54,578 nucleotides of DNA, taken from Neobacillus kokaensis (lineage in GTDB: Bacteria > Bacillota > Bacilli > Bacillales > Cytobacillaceae). This document shows, piece after piece, positions 16,769 through 24,486 of the stretch. The stretch is from contig NZ_BNDS01000030.1 of NCBI RefSeq assembly GCF_014656545.1, positions 1 to 54,578 on the forward strand, given 5' to 3'. Below the pieces are notes generated by a model. It made no database searches, was not told the origin of the DNA, and saw only the letters and a list, made by a program, of their open reading frames with translations. The first letter of the stretch is position 1. Each line of letters begins with the position of its first letter. Both the position numbers and the translations under genes were made by a program.

Positions 16769-16800
16769 GAAACATCCATTATTGATGGGTGTTTCTTTTG
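16769..16800 (+). terminator. Terminator of the ABC importer operon
   Basis: GAAACATCCAT pairs with ATGGGTGTTTC (16769-16779, 16785-16795), followed by TTTTGTTTTTT. Confidence 0.88.
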
Positions 16801-16944
16801 TTTTTTCTCGCAATTTATTATATGAAAAGAATTTTTCTTTATTACCTGAAAGCGGCACAGCTTTCCCCCCTGTTCTTGAGAGAATATGGAATTTTACTTT
16901 AAAATTAATTCGAATATTTCAATTTTTTATAGGGAGGTCTTAAA

Positions 16945-18060
16945 ATGTCAGAAAAAAGAGCTGTTGCCGAAAATCAGATAGAGGATTTTTTCCCGGTAAG
17001 GGATGTCGATTATATTGAAATTTATACAGGAAATGCCAAGCAGGCTTGTCATTATTTTTGTACCGCCTTTGGGTTTCAGCCGATTGCTTATTCTGGTTTG
17101 GAAACAGGAAATCGTGAAACCGTTTCTTACGTTGTTAGGCAGGAGAAGATCCGCTTAGTGCTAACAGGTTCTTATACAGAAGGCAGCAGGGCAGCCCAAT
17201 TTGTGAAAAAACATGGTGACGGCGTCAAGGACGTTGCCCTCCTCGTTGACGATATGGATAAAGCATTTTCAGAAGCGGTTGAAAGAGGGGCGATTGTCAT
17301 TTCTGCACCTTTTGTGCTGAAGGATGAATATGGCTCAGTAAAAAAGGCCGTTCTTGGTACATATGGTGACACCATCCATACGTTAATTGAACGGAAAAGT
17401 TACCAAGGGGCGTTTTTGCCTGGATTCAAACCATATACGGCTTATTTACCGGTAGAGGATGCCGGTTTAATTGGATTTGACCATGTCGTAGGAAATGTGG
17501 AGCGTATGGAGGAATGGGTCGAATATTATTCAAAGGTCATGGGATTTAAAGAAATGAAACATTTCACTGATAAGGATATTACTACTGAATATTCGGCTTT
17601 AATGTCTAAAGTTATGCATAATGGCGGACGTATAAAATTTCCAATCAATGAACCGGCAGAGGGTAAGCGGAAATCGCAAATACAAGAATATCTTGAATTT
17701 TACAATGGACCGGGCGTTCAGCATTTGGCGATTTTAACAGAAGATATTGTTTCCACTGTTTCTACATTAAAAAAGAATGGTGTTGAATTCCTTTCTACAC
17801 CAAATGCCTATTATGATTCATTAGCTGAACGTATTGGTAAGATTGATGAAAAAATTGAAAAGTTAAAAGAATTAAATATCTTGGTTGACCGCGACGACGA
17901 AGGGTATCTGTTGCAAATCTTCACAAAACCAATTGTTGACCGGCCTACATTGTTTATCGAGATAATTCAGCGTAAAGGAGCACGCGGCTTTGGCGAAGGA
18001 AACTTTAAAGCATTATTCGAGTCAATTGAGCGGGAACAAGAGAAACGCGGAAATCTTTAA
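16945..18060 (+). CDS. hppD: 4-hydroxyphenylpyruvate dioxygenase
   Basis: A 371-residue enzyme that converts 4-hydroxyphenylpyruvate to homogentisate, the second step of tyrosine breakdown. It has two vicinal-oxygen-chelate halves. The iron ligands are the His in GFDHVVGNV, the His in PGVQHLAILTEDI and the Glu in LFIEIIQRKGARGFGEGNFKALFESIE, all in the family's usual context. AGGGAGGTC precedes the ATG. Genes for the two later steps follow on the same strand (50 and 8 bases apart), so this is the first gene of a catabolic operon. Confidence 0.95.
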   Translation: MSEKRAVAENQIEDFFPVRDVDYIEIYTGNAKQACHYFCTAFGFQPIAYSGLETGNRETVSYVVRQEKIRLVLTGSYTEGSRAAQFVKKHGDGVKDVALLVDDMDKAFSEAVERGAIVISAPFVLKDEYGSVKKAVLGTYGDTIHTLIERKSYQGAFLPGFKPYTAYLPVEDAGLIGFDHVVGNVERMEEWVEYYSKVMGFKEMKHFTDKDITTEYSALMSKVMHNGGRIKFPINEPAEGKRKSQIQEYLEFYNGPGVQHLAILTEDIVSTVSTLKKNGVEFLSTPNAYYDSLAERIGKIDEKIEKLKELNILVDRDDEGYLLQIFTKPIVDRPTLFIEIIQRKGARGFGEGNFKALFESIEREQEKRGNL

Positions 18061-18109
18061 AAATATACTTTAATTGGAATGTTAGCATAAAAGAAGGCAG
18101 GTAAAGCCT

Positions 18110-19036
18110 ATGAAGTTTGTAACCTTTGAAAAGGTAGATGGGACCACTAGAACTGGTATTGTCATAGATAGCTGCAATGTCATCGACCTATACGAAGTAT
18201 CTAGCGGCAGGATCCCCGAAACATTAATCGATTTTCTCGATTCTTGTCAAGAAAATCTCGAAAGAGTTAAAGCACTATTCCCATTATCCCATGAGCGGGA
18301 TGGTGTTTATCCTTTAAATGAAATTAGGTTAAAGACACCGCTTCCTGCTCCGAGGAGCTTTCGAGATTTTTATGCCTTTGAACAGCATGTGAAAACGGCG
18401 AGAGAGAATCGAGGCCTTAAAATGATCCCCGAGTGGTATGAGATCCCAGTATTCTATTTTTCCAATCATTTGGCGATTAAGGGGCCGGGAGAGGAGATAG
18501 AAATGCCAAAGGAGTGCGCGTGTCTTGATTTTGAACTGGAAATCGCTTGTATTATCGGTAAAAAAGGGAGAAATATTAAAGCTGGAGATGCAGAGGATCA
18601 TATTTTTGGATATTGTATACTGAATGATTGGAGTGCAAGAGATCTCCAAAGAATGGAAATGAAGGTTGGTTTAGGACCTGCCAAGGGAAAGGATTTTGCT
18701 ACTTCAATCGGCCCCTGGATTGTCACGAAGGACGAACTGGAGCCGCTGAAAATGGGAAAAGGGTTTGATATGAAAATGAAAGCAAGAGTGAACGGCATAC
18801 AAATATCAGAAGGGAATATGAAGGATATTTACTATTCATTTGGTGAAATGATTGAGAGAGCATCGGCTGATGTCACTCTATATCCTGGGGAAATGATTGG
18901 TTCAGGAACAGTCGGCACAGGATGTATTCTTGAACTTGGCCAAGGGCTGCACCGCTGGCTTGAACCAGGAGATCAAATCGATTTGGAAATAAATGGACTG
19001 GGAGTTTTGTCAAATAGAATTATAAGTGGAAAGTAG
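18110..19036 (+). CDS. Fumarylacetoacetate hydrolase family protein
   Basis: A 308-residue member of the FAH fold. The metal-binding acidic residues are seen in CLDFELEIACIIGKKG and in NDWSARDLQRMEMKVGLGPAKGKDFATSIGPW, and the GTVGTGCILE loop closes the site. In this operon it most likely hydrolyses fumarylacetoacetate (or maleylacetoacetate directly) to fumarate and acetoacetate. The short single-domain form is typical of Bacillus. The ribosome binding site is weak (AGGCAGGT). Other FAH-fold activities (decarboxylase, hydratase) are possible, but the neighbours decide the call. Confidence 0.85.
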   Translation: MKFVTFEKVDGTTRTGIVIDSCNVIDLYEVSSGRIPETLIDFLDSCQENLERVKALFPLSHERDGVYPLNEIRLKTPLPAPRSFRDFYAFEQHVKTARENRGLKMIPEWYEIPVFYFSNHLAIKGPGEEIEMPKECACLDFELEIACIIGKKGRNIKAGDAEDHIFGYCILNDWSARDLQRMEMKVGLGPAKGKDFATSIGPWIVTKDELEPLKMGKGFDMKMKARVNGIQISEGNMKDIYYSFGEMIERASADVTLYPGEMIGSGTVGTGCILELGQGLHRWLEPGDQIDLEINGLGVLSNRIISGK

Positions 19037-19044
19037 GTGAGAGC

Positions 19045-20208
19045 ATGTTTTACCAAAGGCTGGGGAAAATTCCGCATAAACGCCATACGATGTTTAAAAA
19101 GGAAGATGGGACTTTGTACCGGGAGCAAGTGATGGGAACAAGAGGCTTTTCCGGAACACAATCAATATTGTATCACCACTATATGCCTACTGAAGTAATT
19201 AAAGCAGACCAAGATGAAAATTATTTACCAGAATATGAACGGGCTGGGTCACTTAAGCACCGTCACTTTTTTACAGAGAGAATTGTAAAAAAGGGAGATG
19301 CGGTTAATGCACGAGAATATATTTTGGGGAATCAAGACGTATTAATAGGTACAATGAACGTTACAGAACCAATGGAGGGCTTTTACCGCAACGGCGATGG
19401 GGATGAGCTGCTCTTTATCCATTATGGCTCTGGCAGACTTGAAACAATGTTTGGAACAATTTCCTTCAGCCCAGGAGATTATTTAATTATCCCAATCGGT
19501 ACCATTTATCGGGTAGTCCCTGATTCGAATGCCCGTTTAAAAATTCTATTTTTGGAGTCGTTTAGTCAGATAACAACCCCAAGGCGATATCGTAATGAGT
19601 ATGGACAGCTCTTAGAGCACAGTCCCTTCTGTGAACGTGATATTCGCGGTCCAGAGATACTCAAGACTTTTGACAGCAAGGGAGAGTATCAGGTTCTTAC
19701 TAAATCCAGGGGAGCGCTTCACAAACATATTCTTGGGCATCATCCATTTGATGTTGTTGGCTGGGATGGATATTTATATCCTTGGGCCTTTAATATTAAC
19801 GATTTCGAACCAATAACCGGGAGAATTCATCAGCCGCCTCCGGTTCATCAAACCTTTGAAGGTAATAATTTTGTAGTGTGTTCATTTGTACCAAGGCTTT
19901 ATGATTATCATCCAGAAGCGATTCCCGCACCATATTACCATAGTAATGTAAATAGCGATGAATTGCTTTATTATGTAGCAGGGAATTTTATGAGCCGCAA
20001 CGGTATTCAGGAGGGGTCTATTACACTTCATCCCAGCGGTATCCCGCATGGTCCGCATCCGGGAAAGACAGAGGCAAGCATTGGGAAGAAGGAAACGCTT
20101 GAGCTTGCGGTAATGGTTGATACGTTTCATCCATTGAAAGTGGTAAAAAGTGCTGCACAGTATGAGGACAAAGGGTATATGAATTCTTGGATCGAAAATA
20201 GGCAATAA
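19045..20208 (+). CDS. hmgA: Homogentisate 1,2-dioxygenase
   Basis: A 387-residue ring-cleaving dioxygenase making maleylacetoacetate from homogentisate. The C-terminal cupin carries the iron ligands in HSNVNSDELLYYV (His and Glu) and in HPSGIPHGPHPG (His). HKHILGHHPFDVVGWDGYLYPWAFNINDFEPITGRIHQPPPVHQTF is the family hallmark. It is shorter than the roughly 430-440 residue proteobacterial and animal enzymes, as usual for Bacillus. It lies 8 bases after the FAH-family gene, and a terminator follows. No maleylacetoacetate isomerase gene is nearby. Confidence 0.93.
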   Translation: MFYQRLGKIPHKRHTMFKKEDGTLYREQVMGTRGFSGTQSILYHHYMPTEVIKADQDENYLPEYERAGSLKHRHFFTERIVKKGDAVNAREYILGNQDVLIGTMNVTEPMEGFYRNGDGDELLFIHYGSGRLETMFGTISFSPGDYLIIPIGTIYRVVPDSNARLKILFLESFSQITTPRRYRNEYGQLLEHSPFCERDIRGPEILKTFDSKGEYQVLTKSRGALHKHILGHHPFDVVGWDGYLYPWAFNINDFEPITGRIHQPPPVHQTFEGNNFVVCSFVPRLYDYHPEAIPAPYYHSNVNSDELLYYVAGNFMSRNGIQEGSITLHPSGIPHGPHPGKTEASIGKKETLELAVMVDTFHPLKVVKSAAQYEDKGYMNSWIENRQ

Positions 20209-20216
20209 ATTTTTGC

Positions 20217-20249
20217 ACAATCCGGCGGAACAGCTGGGTTGTTTTTTTC
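20217..20249 (+). terminator. Terminator of the tyrosine-degradation operon
   Basis: ACAATCC (20217-20223) pairs with GGGTTGT (20236-20242, one G-T pair), followed by T6. Confidence 0.75.
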
Positions 20250-20316
20250 TATCGAATCAGTTGAAAACATGATAAGGTAAAGGTGGATAAATATTGTTTA
20301 CATGAGAGGTGTACAT

Positions 20317-20931
20317 ATGGAACTGGAAGCGATTTTGTCAAAGCTAAAAAAACATACGCCATCCATCTTAGGCAGCAGTGAATATTCCAAATATGCTGTC
20401 ATGGTGCCGCTTATTCAAAAGGAAGATGGAATCCATGTGTTATTTGAGGTCCGTTCGCTTCAATTAAGACGTCAGCCGGGAGAAATTTGTTTTCCCGGGG
20501 GGAAGATTGATCTCGATGATATTGACGAGAAAGCTGCAGCAATTCGTGAGACGAAAGAGGAATTGGGAGTAGATTCTAGTGATATATCTGGGGTGCTTCC
20601 GCTGGATTTTATGGTCTCTCCTTTTGGAATGCTCATCTATCCGTTTGTTGGATACGTCAGCCAACCTGAAAAGATAAAATGTAATCCAGTTGAGGTAAGT
20701 GAGGTTTTCACCGTACCTTTATCCTTTTTTATGAGCCATGAACCGGAAATACACTATGTGAAATTTAAAGTTATTCCTGAACAAAACTTTCCCTATGACC
20801 TTATCGTTGGCGGCAAAAACTACAATTGGCGTACCAGAGAAGTAGAAGAATATTTTTATGTTTACGAAGACAAAGCCATTTGGGGCATGACGGCAAGAAT
20901 ACTAGCCCATTTTATTGAACTTCTCCATTAG
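20317..20931 (+). CDS. Nudix hydrolase, CoA pyrophosphatase type
   Basis: A 204-residue Nudix protein. The CoA-pyrophosphatase signature upstream of the Nudix box is present (FEVRSLQLRRQPGEICFPGGKID), and the box continues as AAIRETKEELGV with the metal-binding RExxEE. It should split CoA or its derivatives into 3',5'-ADP and 4'-phosphopantetheine. I use ATG 20317, preceded by GAGAGGTG; an upstream in-frame ATG (20302) overlaps that site. Length and motif match B. subtilis YeaB-like enzymes. Confidence 0.85.
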   Translation: MELEAILSKLKKHTPSILGSSEYSKYAVMVPLIQKEDGIHVLFEVRSLQLRRQPGEICFPGGKIDLDDIDEKAAAIRETKEELGVDSSDISGVLPLDFMVSPFGMLIYPFVGYVSQPEKIKCNPVEVSEVFTVPLSFFMSHEPEIHYVKFKVIPEQNFPYDLIVGGKNYNWRTREVEEYFYVYEDKAIWGMTARILAHFIELLH

Positions 20932-20938
20932 GGTGTCA

Positions 20939-20971
20939 GGCACCATGTGAAAAATTCACATGGTGCCCTTT
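20939..20971 (+). terminator. Terminator hairpin after the Nudix gene
   Basis: GGCACCATGTGAA (20939-20951) pairs perfectly with TTCACATGGTGCC (20955-20967), then TTTT. It is preceded by GTGTCA, and the GTGTCAGGCACC sequence resembles a small repeat that I recall from other Bacillaceae genomes; only one copy is in this window. Confidence 0.85.
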
Positions 20972-21079
20972 TGTCCACTGTAAAAATACAAATGTCCATA
21001 TACGGTGGAAAAAAAGACTTGATTATTTTCTAAATTGTAATAAAATTAAATTTATATTTTTGATTTAGGAGATGTAATC

Positions 21080-22441
21080 ATGAAGGTAGTTAAGTTTGGT
21101 GGCTCGTCTTTAGCATCTGGGAAACAGTTGGAAAAGGTGTTTGATATTGTGATTTCTGATCCTGAGCGGAAGGTTGTTGTCGTTTCTGCTCCAGGTAAGC
21201 GATATTCGGAAGATACAAAAGTAACTGATTTGTTAATAGAGTGTGCTGAAAAGTGCTTGAAGAAGGAAGATCCTAAAGAGCAGGTCAATGCATTAATTGA
21301 TCGGTATGCAGCGATTGCTGATGAACTTTCCCTGCCAGAGGGTCTTATCAATGAAATTAAGAAAGATTTAACTAGCAGGATCAATGCTGACAAAAGTAAA
21401 CCAGATCGTTTTATGGACCTGCTAAAAGCAGCTGGCGAAGATAATAATGCGAAATTAGTTGCCGCCTTTTTTCGTGAAAAAGGGGTAGAGGCTTCTTATA
21501 TTGATCCTAAAGAAGCCGGACTATTTGTAACTGCTGAGCCTGGGAATGCTCAGGTGCTCCCAGAAAGCTATGAGCAGCTTTTTGATCTTCATGAACGCCC
21601 AGGAATTCTTGTTTTCCCTGGCTTCTTCGGATATAGCAAGGAAGGGGAGGTATATACCTTCTCCCGGAGCGGCTCAGATATTACCGGTTCCATCCTTGCT
21701 AATGCACTTAAAGCTGATTTATACGAAAACTTTACCGATGTTGATGCGGTTTATGCAGTAAATCCCAGCTTGATTGATAGACCTAAAGAAATCAAGGAAT
21801 TAACTTTTCGGGAAATGCGCGAGCTATCCTATGCCGGTTTTTCCGTACTGCATGACGAAGCACTTGTTCCAGCATTTCGTGCGGGTATTCCGGTCCATAT
21901 TAAAAATACAAACAATCCCCAGGCGCATGGAACAAGAATTGTAGCTGAACGGGATAATACTAATGGTCCAGTGATTGGCGTTGCCAGTGACGAAGGGTTT
22001 TGCAGTATTTATGTAAGTAAATACTTAATGAACAGGGAGATTGGTTTTGGCCGGAAACTGTTAAGCATTTTAGAAGACTTAGGATTATCCTATGAACATA
22101 CGCCGTCAGGCATCGATGATTTATCTGTTATTTTAAGAGAAAATCAGCTGAATGCTAAAAAAGAAGCGGAAATTCTACATCGTATTAAAACGGAATTGCA
22201 TGCGGATGAAGTGAAAATTAAGCATAGCCTGGCCCTTATCATGGTGGTAGGCGAGGGGATGCGTCATAATATCGGAACAATGGCAAGAGCTTCGAAAGCA
22301 TTAGCAAAGGCAAATGTTAATATTGATATGATAAACCAAGGTTCATCAGAAGTCAGTATGATGTTTGGCGTGAAACAAGTAGATGAAGTAAGAGCTGTAA
22401 AAGCGATATACGATGAGTTTTTCGCGGCTGTACCAGTTTAG
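21080..22441 (+). CDS. thrD: Aspartokinase (class III type)
   Basis: A 453-residue aspartate kinase, the first step from aspartate to lysine, threonine and methionine. It starts with the kinase motif VVKFGGSSLA and contains FPGFFGYSKEGEVYTFSRSGSDITGSILA and the FTDVDAVYAVNP segment. Two ACT domains follow (about residues 310-450), ending in MINQGSSEVSMMFGV. It is a single-chain form without the internal start typical of LysC type II, and its length matches B. subtilis YclM (aspartokinase III, sensitive to lysine plus threonine). No lysine riboswitch or T-box is present upstream, in contrast to lysP in this window. Confidence 0.9.
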   Translation: MKVVKFGGSSLASGKQLEKVFDIVISDPERKVVVVSAPGKRYSEDTKVTDLLIECAEKCLKKEDPKEQVNALIDRYAAIADELSLPEGLINEIKKDLTSRINADKSKPDRFMDLLKAAGEDNNAKLVAAFFREKGVEASYIDPKEAGLFVTAEPGNAQVLPESYEQLFDLHERPGILVFPGFFGYSKEGEVYTFSRSGSDITGSILANALKADLYENFTDVDAVYAVNPSLIDRPKEIKELTFREMRELSYAGFSVLHDEALVPAFRAGIPVHIKNTNNPQAHGTRIVAERDNTNGPVIGVASDEGFCSIYVSKYLMNREIGFGRKLLSILEDLGLSYEHTPSGIDDLSVILRENQLNAKKEAEILHRIKTELHADEVKIKHSLALIMVVGEGMRHNIGTMARASKALAKANVNIDMINQGSSEVSMMFGVKQVDEVRAVKAIYDEFFAAVPV

Positions 22442-22446
22442 TTATA

Positions 22447-22500
22447 TATAATCAAAAAAGCAGTGCAAACGAGAACGTTTAGCCTGCTTTTTTGATTATA
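22447..22500. terminator. Bidirectional terminator after aspartokinase
   Basis: TATAATCAAAAAAGCAG pairs with CTGCTTTTTTGATTATA, forming a long AT-rich stem. It overlaps the last bases of the convergent membrane protein gene. Confidence 0.8.
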
Positions 22501-23089
22501 CGGAAGGCAGCTCTTTGCTTTTTTTCAATTTAAGCTTTGTTCTGATACCACTCCAGCAGGCGATAATAAGACCCCCGCCTGTATCGGCAATCAGGTCTGT
22601 CATTGTATCCTTATTGCCACCTCCCTGTAAACTCATGCCTAAAAACTGATCACAGCTAAATTCATAGATTTCCCATAATACCCCGCCAAGGGCGGCAAAT
22701 GAAAGGGTAAACCAAAATACAAACCAAGGGGAAATGGCATTTCCAGCATTTCGGTGGATCAATCTTTCGTATAAAGCAATCCCTGCAAAGGCGATGATTC
22801 CGCCGCTGATAAAATGAACAAATGTATCCCACCATCCGAGCCCATACCAGCCTCTGAGTGAGCCTAGATACTGTGACATTACTAAGAAAATTAGATAGGA
22901 AATGACAATCGGCAGGTTAAACTTTAGTTTTGTAAACAGTGCAAGTATTAGTGGTATGGCACCGCAGACCATACCGCCAATGGAAATCGTAAATTTAAAC
23001 GATTCTCCTTGATTGAAGTAGTACACTGCTAAAATAGCCATGAAGATGACATACAAGGCACTTAAACTGATGACAAGTTTCCGCTTCAT
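22496..23089 (-). CDS. Membrane protein, YjdF/DUF2238-like (copy 1)
   Basis: A 197-residue protein with six predicted helices. Conserved features are GWWDTFVHFISGG, VLWEIYEFSCDQ and GGNKDTMTDLIADTGGG. The arrangement H-x-x-x-G, W-E-x-x-E, D-T-x-x-D resembles the DUF2238/YjdF group of membrane proteins, which also recalls VanZ-like proteins; I am not certain of the family. The function is unknown. It is a tandem paralog of the next gene, 15 bases away, with the same six-helix plan and the same Asp/Asn-rich motif. Confidence 0.75.
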   Translation of the reverse strand: MKRKLVISLSALYVIFMAILAVYYFNQGESFKFTISIGGMVCGAIPLILALFTKLKFNLPIVISYLIFLVMSQYLGSLRGWYGLGWWDTFVHFISGGIIAFAGIALYERLIHRNAGNAISPWFVFWFTLSFAALGGVLWEIYEFSCDQFLGMSLQGGGNKDTMTDLIADTGGGLIIACWSGIRTKLKLKKSKELPSV

Positions 23090-23104
23090 TTTGAACCCCT
23101 CCTT

Positions 23105-23671
23105 CTAAATATTCTTTTTTCGATACAGTGAATAGATACTAACAAGGAATCCGCCGGCCATGCCCCATAATAAATCCATCATTGTATCTTTATTTCCGCC
23201 TCTTTGCATTGTATGTGTAAAGGTTAAATCACCAACGAATTCATAAGTTTCCCATATTACGCTGGATAAAACCGCGAGTGAAAGGACGAAAAGAACCAGA
23301 ATCCATACCGATACATCGTTTCTAACTTTTTCGGGTATAAGCCGTTTAAAAAGGACAATCCCTACAAATCCAATGAAAATCCCTTTATAGAAATGCAGGG
23401 TAGAATCCCACCATTTAACATGGAGGTAAAAGCTCGAGATGGAACCCAGATACAAAGAACAAAACAGAAACAGATAATAGCCGATTATAATTGGTATGTT
23501 AAAAGGATTTTCATTCAATTTTAATAATAGAAGCGGCAAAACGCTGACTAAAATCCCGCCAAGAGCTACCTGCCATCTAGAGGAATCACCTTTTATCAAG
23601 TAGTAAATGAATAGTGCTGCCATAAAGATGACAAATAAGATGCTTAACCAGATGATGAGTTTTCGTTTCAT
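23105..23671 (-). CDS. Membrane protein, YjdF/DUF2238-like (copy 2)
   Basis: A 188-residue paralog of the preceding entry with matching motifs: KWWDSTLHFYKG, VIWETYEFVGD and GGNKDTMMDLLWGMAGG. I place the start at ATG 23671 because its first residues (MKRKLIIWLSILFVIFMA) align with copy 1 (MKRKLVISLSALYVIFMA) and CGAGGTGC precedes it. Differences at the motif (T for V, S for F) suggest an old duplication. It is the first gene of the pair. Function unknown. Confidence 0.75.
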   Translation of the reverse strand: MKRKLIIWLSILFVIFMAALFIYYLIKGDSSRWQVALGGILVSVLPLLLLKLNENPFNIPIIIGYYLFLFCSLYLGSISSFYLHVKWWDSTLHFYKGIFIGFVGIVLFKRLIPEKVRNDVSVWILVLFVLSLAVLSSVIWETYEFVGDLTFTHTMQRGGNKDTMMDLLWGMAGGFLVSIYSLYRKKNI

Positions 23672-23733
23672 AAAGGCACCTCGATTCTGGGAGTTACTTT
23701 CAATTATGTCCAATTTTTCATCATTCTAATGGT

Positions 23734-23762
23734 TTTACATGCAGCTGGATACAACGTATAGT
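23734..23762 (+). promoter_or_regulatory. Sigma-A-like promoter of the busR-like gene
   Basis: TTTACA (23734-23739), 17 bases, TATAGT (23757-23762). It lies 55 bases before the start codon. Confidence 0.55.
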
Positions 23763-23817
23763 GATATATATACCCGCAAAACGACAAATGATTAAATGAA
23801 TTTAGGTGGTGGATGCT

Positions 23818-24438
23818 ATGCAAAGGGCACAAATACCTACATATGAGCGTATAGCAATTGATTTAGCAAATCGTATATACGACGGGGAATTAAAGGAAGG
23901 GGAAAAAATCTATGGCAGGTCTACTCTTGCCAGTGAATACAAGGTATCTCCGGAAACAGTAAGAAGGGCAATTAAAATATTAGAGGATGTGGAAATTGTC
24001 CATTCCACAAAGGGAAGCGGGATTGTGATTGCTTCAAAGGAAAAAGCTTTCAAATACATATCGCGCTTTTCCAACTTAGCGAGTATGAAAGAACTCGAGA
24101 AGCAAATGAATACATTGATATCCGAAAGGAACAGAATGGATGAACAAATATATGAAACACTTCGAAAAATTATGGATTACTCCGGTAAGCTTCGACATAC
24201 AAATCCATTAACTCCGATTGAAGTAGATGTCTTTCCAGGCTGTCAGCATATTGGTAAGTCGATTTCGGAATTGAAGTTTTGGCAGAATACTGGAGGTACA
24301 GTAATCGGAATAAAGCGTAATGGGGAATTAATCATTTCACCAGGACCATATGCTTCTATTTTAGAGAATGATGTTTTACTTGTTATTGGTGACGAAAAAA
24401 CATATGACCGCGTAGTTCACTTTTTATCCGAACAATAA
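23818..24438 (+). CDS. busR: GntR-type regulator with RCK_C domain (BusR-like)
   Basis: A 206-residue regulator. Residues 1 to about 68 are a GntR winged helix (YERIAIDLANRIYDGELKEGEKI, VSPETVRRAIKILEDVEIV). A coiled segment follows, and an RCK_C/TrkA-C domain fills about 125-206 (LTPIEVDVFPGCQHIGKSISELKFW, VIGIKRNGELIISPGPYASILENDVLLVIGD). This domain order is that of BusR, the c-di-AMP-dependent repressor of glycine betaine uptake in lactic bacteria. The convergent neighbour is a BusAB/OpuC-like importer, which supports the assignment. Start ATG 23818 follows AGGTGG. c-di-AMP binding and target are inferred; potassium transport genes are another possible target. Confidence 0.85.
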   Translation: MQRAQIPTYERIAIDLANRIYDGELKEGEKIYGRSTLASEYKVSPETVRRAIKILEDVEIVHSTKGSGIVIASKEKAFKYISRFSNLASMKELEKQMNTLISERNRMDEQIYETLRKIMDYSGKLRHTNPLTPIEVDVFPGCQHIGKSISELKFWQNTGGTVIGIKRNGELIISPGPYASILENDVLLVIGDEKTYDRVVHFLSEQ

Positions 24439-24440
24439 AA

Positions 24441-24477
24441 AAGAAGCCTGCTTGTGTGTAGAAGCAGGCTTCTTCTT
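24441..24477. terminator. Bidirectional terminator between busR-like and importer genes
   Basis: A perfect 13-bp stem, AAGAAGCCTGCTT with AAGCAGGCTTCTT, with A and T tracts on the two sides. Confidence 0.92.
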
Positions 24478-24486
24478 TGTTATGAA

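Noticed and set aside
16848..16865. GAAAGC...GCTTTC inverted repeat before hppD
   Set aside because: Only 6-bp arms and no clear position relative to a promoter; not strong enough to report as an operator.
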